NCBI GenBank assembly: GCA_031553805.1
Contig: JAVBLC010000011.1
Location: 24,986 to 88,985 of the forward strand
Direction of reading: 5' to 3'
Origin: JAITVB01 sp031553805
Lineage (GTDB): Bacteria > Bacteroidota > Bacteroidia > Bacteroidales > Rikenellaceae
DNA: 64,000 nucleotides
The position numbers and the translations under genes are program-made. The notes beneath the pieces are model-generated. The model was not told the DNA's origin and searched no databases. It saw nothing but the letters and a program-made list of their open reading frames with translations. Below, piece after piece: positions 1 through 7,162 of the stretch; position 1 is the stretch's first letter; every line of letters begins with the position of its first letter.

Positions 1-210
1 CCCCGGTGCGTCCCCGCACAGGGAGATTTTTCCCGAGCCAAGTCACCCTCAGGAAAGCGCAACTTTCCCCAAAAATTCTTGCGGCGCTTTTTATAAAAAG
101 CGGCAGTTCCCTCGCGGAGCCTCCCTCTTGTGCGGCAGCCACACTCCCCAGAGATTTTTATGCCGGATCCGCACCGGCAAGCTTCCAATGCATAAAAATC
201 TCTCGTGCGC
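1..210. repeat. Family A palindromic element, single-ended copy
   Basis: No gene is visible here. The stretch matches the region around 45.66-45.91 kb in its opening (CCCCGGTGC, then GTCCCCGCACAGG and AGATTTTTCC). It matches 34.1-34.26 kb in its later part. It holds the conserved core palindrome GCTTTTTATAAAAAGC at 86-101, followed by CAGT. About 50 bp further is a hairpin with perfect 14-bp arms, AGAGATTTTTATGC and GCATAAAAATCTCT, and then GTGCGCGGG. The window begins inside the element, so its left end is not seen. Confidence 0.75.
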
Positions 211-266
211 GGGCCAATAAACACGGTGCGGCGGGCAAAAGCCCGCCGCACCGTGTTTATTGGCCC
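211..266. repeat. Perfect 26-bp inverted repeat (hairpin)
   Basis: Arms at 211-236 and 241-266 are perfectly complementary and enclose only AAAA. The arm begins GGGCCAATAAACACGG. It lies 16 bp beyond the stop of the minus-strand TonB-like gene. No T run follows on the minus strand, so it is not a standard intrinsic terminator, although it may protect the 3' end of that mRNA. It directly adjoins the family A element. Confidence 0.8.
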
Positions 267-281
267 CTCTTCTATTTTTTA

Positions 282-758
282 TCAAAAGAAATCGATCGGC
301 AGGTTCATCCTCACCCTTACCGGCTCGCCCGCGCGGGTTCCGGGCGTCCATTTCGGCGACTGGGCAACGACCCGCACCACCTCTGCGCCCATCGAAGGCG
401 TGGGTGCGGAGAGCACCTCTATCCCGGCAACCGAACCGTCGGCTTCGACAACAAACGTAACCATTACGCGGCCGCCCTGAAAATCCCGGGCATCGTCCGG
501 GAGCCTGACGCGCCCCATTACCCACGAGCGAAAAGCGATCACGTCGCCTCGCCGGAACTTGGGCATCACCTCCACCAGATCCAGCAGGGGCTCGGATTCG
601 CCCGGAGGCGGCGCCTGGCATTCCGTGTTACGGACACTTCGGGGACAAGCGCTTTCGCAGGCAAAGGCGTTATTCCCGGTAGCCAGCAAGACGACAGTTG
701 CCGCTACCACTCCCCTAAAAATGGGGAAGACACTGAAGAGCAATGATTTTTTGTTCAT
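282..758 (-). CDS. TonB C-terminal domain protein (energy-transducer-like)
   Basis: This is a 158-residue secreted or periplasmic protein. Residues 1-34 look like a signal or anchor segment (MNKKS..., then a hydrophobic stretch). The second half reads as a TonB C-terminal domain: GGRVMVTFVVEADGSV, a VLSAP turn, a PKWTPG motif and a terminal RVRMNLPIDFF strand. TonB proteins normally pass inner-membrane energy to outer-membrane receptors. This one lacks the Pro-rich linker of a full TonB, so it may be a stand-alone TonB-box-binding or stress protein. The start is the first ATG after the upstream gap. No exbB or exbD is adjacent. Confidence 0.75.
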   Translation of the reverse strand: MNKKSLLFSVFPIFRGVVAATVVLLATGNNAFACESACPRSVRNTECQAPPPGESEPLLDLVEVMPKFRRGDVIAFRSWVMGRVRLPDDARDFQGGRVMVTFVVEADGSVAGIEVLSAPTPSMGAEVVRVVAQSPKWTPGTRAGEPVRVRMNLPIDFF

Positions 759-997
759 TCTTCGGGTAATTTCTCACCTAAATGTATAAAATAAATCTGA
801 GAACGAACAACCTCCCAAAAAATTATAAAAAAACATAAAAAATCGTGTAACTTTTTCCTTGGGTCAGCGTTAATATAAAAGAAATCACGGTTTTCGGGAT
901 TTTTTCGTACCGGGAAACCGTGATTTCCATATCTTTGGGGAAATTTTTTCGAAATATCACTTTTCGGCACATCCGGAAAGGCAACAGGGGACACATT
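759..997. promoter_or_regulatory. Intergenic region with palindrome and -7 element before the export operon
   Basis: An inverted repeat at 881-927 has perfect 13-bp arms, GAAATCACGGTTT and AAACCGTGATTTC. A Bacteroidetes-type -7 element, TATCTTTG, follows at 930-937 on the plus strand. The palindrome therefore covers the place where the -33 contact would be and no good TTG is present there, which fits an operator or an activator-dependent promoter for the operon starting at 998. The rest is AT-rich with no gene. Confidence 0.45.
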
Positions 998-1741
998 ATG
1001 ATCGTACTGGAAAACATCAACAAAACTTACTTCAACGGCTCGCCGTTGCACGTGCTCAAGGGGGTCAACCTCCGGGTTGAAACGGGCGAAATGGTTTCGA
1101 TCATGGGCGCCTCGGGATCGGGCAAGTCAACGCTGCTCAACATCCTGGGCATCCTCGACGACTACGAAACGGGCAACTACTACCTCGACGGCACGCTGAT
1201 CAAGCACCTCAACGAAACCCAGGCAGCCGACTACCGCAACCGGATGATCGGCTTTATCTTCCAGTCGTTCAACCTGATCAACTACAAAAACGCGATGGAG
1301 AACGTCGCCCTGCCGCTCTACTACAAAGGGGTGTCGCGGCGCAAACGTAACGCGATGGCGCTCGATTTCCTCGAACGCCTCGGTCTGCGCGACTGGGCCG
1401 ACCATATGCCCAACGAAATGTCGGGGGGACAGAAACAGCGCGTGGCCATTGCCCGGGCGCTGATCACCAATCCCCGGATCGTGTTGGCCGACGAACCTAC
1501 GGGGGCGTTGGACAGCGTCACCTCACAAGAAGTGATGGACCTGCTGCGCGGGGTGAACCGCGACATGGGGATCACGATGATCCTCGTCACCCACGAACGC
1601 GAAGTGGCAATGCAGACCGAAAAGATCATCCACATCCGCGACGGGGTCATCGGCGAGATCGAAGCGACCGGAAACGGCAAGCCCGAATCGGCCGGCATCA
1701 TCGTTCCCCCTTTTGTTGAACCCGCCCTTTCCGCAATCTGA
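998..1741 (+). CDS. ABC transporter ATP-binding protein (MacB/LolD-type)
   Basis: This 247-residue ATPase powers an FtsX/MacB-type transporter. The Walker A motif GASGSGKST is at 37-45, the Q-loop Gln near 89, the signature MSGGQ at 141-145, Walker B with DEPTG near 161-169 and the switch His near 199. I chose the ATG at 998 because the family starts right before the LENINKTY strand; the in-frame upstream extension overlaps the promoter palindrome. Its TGA overlaps the ATG of the next permease (TGATG style), so the two are translationally coupled. It is the first gene of a five-gene tripartite export operon. Confidence 0.93.
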   Translation: MIVLENINKTYFNGSPLHVLKGVNLRVETGEMVSIMGASGSGKSTLLNILGILDDYETGNYYLDGTLIKHLNETQAADYRNRMIGFIFQSFNLINYKNAMENVALPLYYKGVSRRKRNAMALDFLERLGLRDWADHMPNEMSGGQKQRVAIARALITNPRIVLADEPTGALDSVTSQEVMDLLRGVNRDMGITMILVTHEREVAMQTEKIIHIRDGVIGEIEATGNGKPESAGIIVPPFVEPALSAI

Positions 1742-2994
1742 TGAGAGAGCTTTTACAGGAAATATTCGCCACGATGCGCCGCAACAAGTTGCGGACCGTG
1801 CTCACGGGTTTCTCCGTGGCGTGGGGCATCTTCATGCTGATCATCCTGCTCGGGGCCGGCAACGGACTCAAGAACGGGGTGATGTCGAACTTCGCCGACG
1901 TGTCGCTCAACTCGGTGAGCGTTTACGGCGGCTCGACCGAAAAGGCCTACAAGGGGTATCCGCGCGACCGCCGCATCCGCTTCGAACGCGAAGACGTCAA
2001 CGTGCTCCAGGACCAGCACGAGCAGAACATCGTCAAGATCACCGGCCGGTTCAATTTGGGAAATAAAATGGCCATCAGCGGCAAGGAATACCTGCCCATC
2101 AGCCTGTCGGGCGTCGAGGCCAACTACACCGAGATCGGGATAATCCGCCTCGAAGAGGGCCGCCTGATCAACCAGACGGACATCGACCAACAGCGCAAGG
2201 TACTGGTGATCGAACAATACATGACCGAGGCGCTCTTCAAGAACGCCAGCCCGATCGGGCGCGAAGTGGTGATCGACAACGTAACCTATACCGTGGTGGG
2301 ACGCTACAAAGGCGGCTCACGGAGCAGCCGACCGACGATCTTCGCCCCGGCCAGTACGCTGCAAAACCTTTACGCCAGCGCCAAGCCCATTTCACAAATC
2401 CAGTTCTTGGTCGACGGGTTGCCCGACGAAAAGAGCAACGTACAATTCAACAGCGACGTGCGCAGCACATTGGCCGCCCAGCGTTCGTTCGACCCCACCG
2501 ACGAATGGGCGGTGCGTATCTCGAATAACCTGCGCGGTTACCTCCAGGCAATGATGATCTTCAACGGGATCAACCTCTTCGTGTGGATCATCGGGCTCGG
2601 AACCCTGCTGGCTGGGATCGTCGGGGTGAGCAACATCATGCTGGTGACCGTGCGCGAACGCACCTCGGAATTCGGCATCCGCAAGTCGATGGGCGCTTCG
2701 CCCGCTTCGCTGGTGGTACTCGTGCTGCTCGAATCGGTGATGATCACAGCCTTCTTCGGCTACATCGGAATGCTGCTCGGCATCGGGGTGATGGAGGCGA
2801 TCAACTTCCTCCTCGAAAAACAGGCCGCCACGAGCGACAGCGATATGGTGATCTTCAAAAACCCGACGCTCGATATCGGGGTGGTCATCAGCTCCACGCT
2901 GGTGCTGATCATCTCCGGAATGATCGCCGGTTATGTCCCGGCCCGCCGCGCTGCCCGCCTGAAGACTATCGACGCCATGCGATATAATAAATAA
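1741..2994 (+). CDS. ABC transporter permease, MacB/FtsX family (1)
   Basis: This 417-residue inner-membrane permease has the MacB layout: one TM helix near residues 18-42, a large periplasmic MacB_PCD domain to about 270, then three C-terminal TM helices forming the FtsX domain. The motif GIVGVSNIMLVTVRERT..FGIRKSMGA is the usual signature after TM2. It overlaps the upstream ATPase by one base and lies 34 bp before a paralogue of equal length, so the transporter is probably a heterodimer. With the downstream HlyD and TolC proteins it would export a substrate or handle an envelope component. The substrate cannot be told from sequence. Confidence 0.92.
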   Translation: MRELLQEIFATMRRNKLRTVLTGFSVAWGIFMLIILLGAGNGLKNGVMSNFADVSLNSVSVYGGSTEKAYKGYPRDRRIRFEREDVNVLQDQHEQNIVKITGRFNLGNKMAISGKEYLPISLSGVEANYTEIGIIRLEEGRLINQTDIDQQRKVLVIEQYMTEALFKNASPIGREVVIDNVTYTVVGRYKGGSRSSRPTIFAPASTLQNLYASAKPISQIQFLVDGLPDEKSNVQFNSDVRSTLAAQRSFDPTDEWAVRISNNLRGYLQAMMIFNGINLFVWIIGLGTLLAGIVGVSNIMLVTVRERTSEFGIRKSMGASPASLVVLVLLESVMITAFFGYIGMLLGIGVMEAINFLLEKQAATSDSDMVIFKNPTLDIGVVISSTLVLIISGMIAGYVPARRAARLKTIDAMRYNK

Positions 2995-3028
2995 CGCCAG
3001 TAAGCACTTACAACCTAATCACGCAAAA

Positions 3029-4282
3029 ATGTTCGACTTAGACCGCTGGGAAGAGATCTGGCAGACAATCAACCGAAACCGGACGCGGAGCATCATGACC
3101 GCCATGGGCATTTTCTGGGGATTACTGATGTTGACCACATTAGCCGGCGCCGGGATCGGATTGGAACGGAAGATCCTCTCCAACGTAGAGGGCTTTGCCG
3201 CCAACTCGGCTTTCTTCTTCACCGGCCAGACGAGCGTCCCCTACAAGGGGTTCCGCTCAGGGCGCTACTGGGAGTTCTCGAACGAGGACATGACGGTGAT
3301 CAAGAACAAGATCGACGGGGTCGACTTGGTGGCCGGGATCATCGGAGGCGGTATGGTGAAAGCGATCAGCGGCGAAAAGGAGGGAGAATATTCACTGGTA
3401 GGCTATATGCCGGAAATGATGCGGATCAATCCCTTATTCATCGAATACGGACGCGAGGTGAACGATCTGGATATGGTCCAGAAGCGCAAGGTGTGCATGA
3501 TCGGCATCCAAGCTTACCGCGAACTCTTTCCGGGGGGAGAAAATCCCGTGGGACAAACCGTCCGGGTCCTGAATAGCTACTTCACTGTGGTTGGGGTTTT
3601 CTCGCCGGTGAACCACATTTTTATCGGCGGTGACCCCGAGCAAACAATCATCGTGCCCTTCTCTGTCCTGCAACAGATGTACGCGCGGGGCGACGAATTC
3701 GATCTGCTGGCCGTCACCGGCAAGAAAAACGTCGACATCTCGCAACTCCAGGACCAAATCACCGCCGCCCTCTACAGCCGCCACAACATTGCACCGGACG
3801 ACAAAAAGGCGATTTTCGTGGAGAACATCAAGGAGCAGTTCGACATGTTCAACAACCTCTTCCTGGGGCTCCGGTTCCTGACGTGGATCGTCGGGCTGGG
3901 AACACTGCTGGCCGGGATTGTGGGGGTGAGCAACATCATGCTTGTGGTGGTGCGCGAACGGACACAGGAGATAGGCGTGCGGCGCGCGATGGGCGCGCGG
4001 CCCTGGAAGATCATTTCTCAGGTAATGAGCGAAAGTTTCGTGCTGACGTTCGTCGCCGGGATCGGGGGGCTTGCGCTCGGGGTCGGACTGCTGTCGATCG
4101 TCGATTCGGTCAGTGCAACCTCGGCGGCAGCAGAAGGAGAGGTCTTTACCTCGTGGCAGGTGTCGTTCGGCATTGCGATGGGCGCGCTGACGGTACTCGT
4201 CCTGGGCGGCCTGCTGGCAGGGGTCATTCCCGCCATGCGCGCCATGAGCATCAAGGCCGTCGACGCCATCCGCGAAGAATAA
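3029..4282 (+). CDS. ABC transporter permease, MacB/FtsX family (2)
   Basis: This is a second 417-residue permease with the same architecture as its neighbour: an N-terminal TM helix (ILWGLLML-like region near 25-45), a periplasmic domain and three C-terminal TM helices. It shares the GIVGVSNIMLVVVRERT..IGVRRAMGA signature. The two permeases diverge in the periplasmic part, which suggests a heterodimer with different faces toward the adaptor rather than a recent duplication. The gene follows the first permease after 34 bp and precedes the adaptor by 30 bp. Confidence 0.92.
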   Translation: MFDLDRWEEIWQTINRNRTRSIMTAMGIFWGLLMLTTLAGAGIGLERKILSNVEGFAANSAFFFTGQTSVPYKGFRSGRYWEFSNEDMTVIKNKIDGVDLVAGIIGGGMVKAISGEKEGEYSLVGYMPEMMRINPLFIEYGREVNDLDMVQKRKVCMIGIQAYRELFPGGENPVGQTVRVLNSYFTVVGVFSPVNHIFIGGDPEQTIIVPFSVLQQMYARGDEFDLLAVTGKKNVDISQLQDQITAALYSRHNIAPDDKKAIFVENIKEQFDMFNNLFLGLRFLTWIVGLGTLLAGIVGVSNIMLVVVRERTQEIGVRRAMGARPWKIISQVMSESFVLTFVAGIGGLALGVGLLSIVDSVSATSAAAEGEVFTSWQVSFGIAMGALTVLVLGGLLAGVIPAMRAMSIKAVDAIREE

Positions 4283-4312
4283 ATGAAGAAATAATAATAA
4301 CCTGAAACCAAT

Positions 4313-5437
4313 ATGAAAAAGTTTTTCAAAATTTTCCTCGGAGCCCTTTTCGGGATCATCCTGATCGGCACATTCTTTTTCCTGTGGAGCAAAACGCGCC
4401 CTGAGAAAGTGGTCTACACAATCGTCGAGCCCACTACCGACACCATCGAACGCCGCGCCGTAGCCACCGGCAAGGTCGAACCGCGCGACGAGGTGCTGAT
4501 CAAACCCCAGATTTCGGGAATCGTTTCCGACGTCTATTTTGAAGCAGGCCAGATGATCCGCATCGGCGAGGTGATCGCCAAGGTAAAGGTTATCCCCGAA
4601 ATGGGCGCGCTCAACAACGCCCAGTCGCGGGTGAAGCTGGCCCAGATCGCCCTCGAGCAGACCGAACGCGACTACGGCCGGGTGAAGCTGCTTTTCGACC
4701 AGGGCGTCGTGTCGAAAGAAGAACACGAAAAAGCACTGACCGAACTCACCCGTTCGCGCGAAGACCTGCAAACGGCCCAGGACAACTTCGAAATCGTACA
4801 GAACGGGGTCTCGAGCCGCAGCTCGGAACTGAGCAACACCCAGATCCGCTCGACGATCACCGGGATGATCCTCGACGTGCCGATCAAAGTCGGCAACTCG
4901 GTGATCCAGTCCAACACGTTCAACGACGGGACGACCATCGCTTCGGTAGCCGACCTGGGCGACATGATCTTTCGCGGCAAGATGGACGAAACGGAAGTAG
5001 GCCGGCTGAAGGAAGGGATGCCCGTGAAGGTGGCCATCGGCGCGATGCAGGACGTGTTGCTCGACGCCACGCTCGAATATATCTCGCCCAAAGGGGTGGA
5101 AGAGAACGGCATCGTGCTCTTCGAGATCAAGGCCGCCACGAAAGTGCCTGACAGCCTCTACGTGCGGGCCGGCTACAGCGCCAACGCCGAGATCGTGATC
5201 GACCGCCGCGCCGGCGTGCTGACTGTGCCCGAAAGCACCGTCGAATTTGCAGGCGACAGCTCGTTCGTCTACAAACTCACCAGCGCACCGGACGCTTCGG
5301 AGCAGACCTTTGAAAAGACCCCGGTGAAACTCGGCCTGTCGAACGGTATCAACGTCGAAGTGCTCACCGGCCTGGTGGGTAACGAAAAACTGCGCGGCAT
5401 CCGCGAGGTCAAAGGCGCCAAAAAAGCCCAACCCTAA
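4313..5437 (+). CDS. Efflux periplasmic adaptor, HlyD/MacA-like
   Basis: This 374-residue membrane-fusion protein has an N-terminal anchor (about residues 5-25) and then a barrel-sandwich (lipoyl-like) half with KPQISGIVSDVYFEAGQ. A coiled-coil hairpin spans about 100-170, rich in Ala, Gln and Glu (LAQIALEQTERDYGR..., SREDLQTAQDNFEIV). The returning sandwich half is STITGMILDVPIKVG, followed by beta-barrel and membrane-proximal domains. It would bridge the two FtsX permeases and the TolC protein encoded just downstream. Spacing to tolC is 29 bp. Confidence 0.92.
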   Translation: MKKFFKIFLGALFGIILIGTFFFLWSKTRPEKVVYTIVEPTTDTIERRAVATGKVEPRDEVLIKPQISGIVSDVYFEAGQMIRIGEVIAKVKVIPEMGALNNAQSRVKLAQIALEQTERDYGRVKLLFDQGVVSKEEHEKALTELTRSREDLQTAQDNFEIVQNGVSSRSSELSNTQIRSTITGMILDVPIKVGNSVIQSNTFNDGTTIASVADLGDMIFRGKMDETEVGRLKEGMPVKVAIGAMQDVLLDATLEYISPKGVEENGIVLFEIKAATKVPDSLYVRAGYSANAEIVIDRRAGVLTVPESTVEFAGDSSFVYKLTSAPDASEQTFEKTPVKLGLSNGINVEVLTGLVGNEKLRGIREVKGAKKAQP

Positions 5438-5466
5438 CCGTCGAACTAACCGCTAAACGAACGGAT

Positions 5467-6819
5467 ATGAAAAAAATAACCCGCGTTGCCGCCGGATGTG
5501 CGGCCCTGCTCCTGCTTGCCGGCACCGCCTCGGCCCAGGGGGGGTGGACGCTCCAGCAGTGTATCGACTACGCGATCGAGAACAACACCACCGTCCAGCA
5601 ACGGATGCTCCAACAGCAAGACCAAGAGATCTCGCTCAACACCTCGCGCAACAGCCGCCTGCCGAACCTCACGGCTAACGCCAGCGAGAACCTCAGCTTC
5701 GGCCGCAGCGCCGGACGCGACGGGGTCTATACCGACGTGACCCGTGCCTCCTCCTCGGCCGGGATCAACACGAGCGTTCCCGTTTTTGCCGGCTTCCGGA
5801 TCAAGAACGACATCGCCGCCCGCGAGTTCGACCTTCAGGCGGCCCTCCACGACCTGGCCCGCGTCAAGGACGACGTGGCGGTCAACGTCACTTCCCTCTA
5901 CCTCCAGGTGCTCTTTAACAAAGAACTCCTCGGCGTGGCCCAAAGCCAGGTCGAATTGAGCCGCGAACAGGTCGAACGCAGCCAGAAGCTGTTCGAAGCC
6001 GGACGCAGCGCCGAATCGGCCGTCTACGAAAGCCGCGCCCTGCTGGCCAAAGACGAACTGGTGCTGGTGCAGGCTGAGAATTCGCTCACCCTCTCGCTGT
6101 TAGACATCGCCCAGGCCCTCAACCTGCCCGAAACCGCCGGATTCGACATCAAGGCCCCGCTGCTCGACCAACTCCGGGTCAACGCCCTGAGCAACCTCGA
6201 AGCACCGGGAACCATCTTCGACTATGCCGTCGTCACCCGCCCGATGATCCTCGCCGAACAAAGCCGCCTCGAAAGCAGCCGCAAGACGCTCGGTATCGCC
6301 AAAGCCTACCGCTACCCCCAAATCTCGCTCGGAGCCGGGTATAGCAACAGCTACTACTACTCGTTCTCCGATAACGCCACCAACCTGCAGTTCATGGATC
6401 AGATCAAAAACAACGGCAGCGAGTCGATCGGCCTCAACCTCAGCATCCCGATCTTCAACCGCCTCGCCACCCGCAACCAGATCCGCAGCGCAAACCTCAA
6501 CATCCAAAGCCGCGAACTGACCCTGACCGAAGCCGAACGCACCTTGCGCAAAGAGATCGAACAGGCCTACTACAACGCCTCGGCCGCCTACAAAAAATTC
6601 CAGTCGGCCGGCGAATCGGCCGAAGCCGCACGCATCGCCTTCCGCTACGAAGAGGAAAAAGCAACCGCCGGACGATCGACCACATTCGACTATAACGACG
6701 CCAAAACACGCCTCGAACGCTCCGAATCCGAAATGATCCAGGCCAAATACGAATTCATCTTCCGTCGCAAAATCCTCGACTTCTACGCCGGAACCCCCCT
6801 CGACTTCGAAGTGTACTAA
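5467..6819 (+). CDS. TolC family outer-membrane efflux protein
   Basis: This 450-residue protein has a clear signal peptide (MKKITRVAAGCAALLLLAGTA, cleavage near ASA-Q) followed by WTLQQCIDYAIENN, the usual start of an OEP repeat. Two long alpha-helical, Ala/Glu/Arg-rich OEP repeats flank beta-barrel segments (for example SLGAGYSNSYYYSFSD near 300). It is the outer-membrane channel of the tripartite system and the last gene of the operon. The following 343 bp are a family A repeat and the converging end of ppdK. Confidence 0.92.
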   Translation: MKKITRVAAGCAALLLLAGTASAQGGWTLQQCIDYAIENNTTVQQRMLQQQDQEISLNTSRNSRLPNLTANASENLSFGRSAGRDGVYTDVTRASSSAGINTSVPVFAGFRIKNDIAAREFDLQAALHDLARVKDDVAVNVTSLYLQVLFNKELLGVAQSQVELSREQVERSQKLFEAGRSAESAVYESRALLAKDELVLVQAENSLTLSLLDIAQALNLPETAGFDIKAPLLDQLRVNALSNLEAPGTIFDYAVVTRPMILAEQSRLESSRKTLGIAKAYRYPQISLGAGYSNSYYYSFSDNATNLQFMDQIKNNGSESIGLNLSIPIFNRLATRNQIRSANLNIQSRELTLTEAERTLRKEIEQAYYNASAAYKKFQSAGESAEAARIAFRYEEEKATAGRSTTFDYNDAKTRLERSESEMIQAKYEFIFRRKILDFYAGTPLDFEVY

Positions 6820-6829
6820 ACCCGAGAGC

Positions 6830-7155
6830 CGGAGAGAACTGCGGCTTTTTGTAAAAAGCAGCACCAACCGAGGTCGCCGAAGGCAGGCGAGCTCAGCGGA
6901 GCTAAAAACTTTTCTGGAAAGCTGCGCTTTCCTTGACCTACCTTGCTTAGATTTTAAAAGGGTTTATAAGAAGGGCCCCTTTTCCCGTATCGCTTCGAAA
7001 TTTCGAGCGTTACGATGGAAAAGGGGCCCTTCTTATAAACCCTTATAGGGTCCGAGTAAAGTAAGTCCGGAGAAACGAAGTTTTGCTTCGCAGAGCTCCG
7101 CTTCGCTACGGTTCTCAGTAAAATTTTTGGGGCGCCTTTTTATAAAAAGGCGCAG
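6830..7155. repeat. Family A palindromic element, two-ended copy with long hairpin
   Basis: This element fills the gap between the convergent tolC and ppdK genes. The left-end core GCTTTTTGTAAAAAGC is at 6844-6859. The right-end core GGCGCC-TTTTTATAAAAA-GGCGC is at 7131-7153, 10 bp from the ppdK stop. Between them is a hairpin at 6958-7044 with perfect 28-bp arms (6958-6985 and 7017-7044, starting AAGGGTTTATAAGAAGGG). Its inner part is itself palindromic around CGAAATTTCG. Left and right flanks are shared with copies at 27.3 kb and 63.8 kb, but the arm sequence is not. Confidence 0.85.
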
Positions 7156-7162
7156 TCCCCTC

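Noticed and set aside
3434..5431. 665-codon minus-strand frame across the permease and adaptor genes
   Set aside because: It spans two genes on the other strand, has shadow-like composition and includes the intergenic gap.
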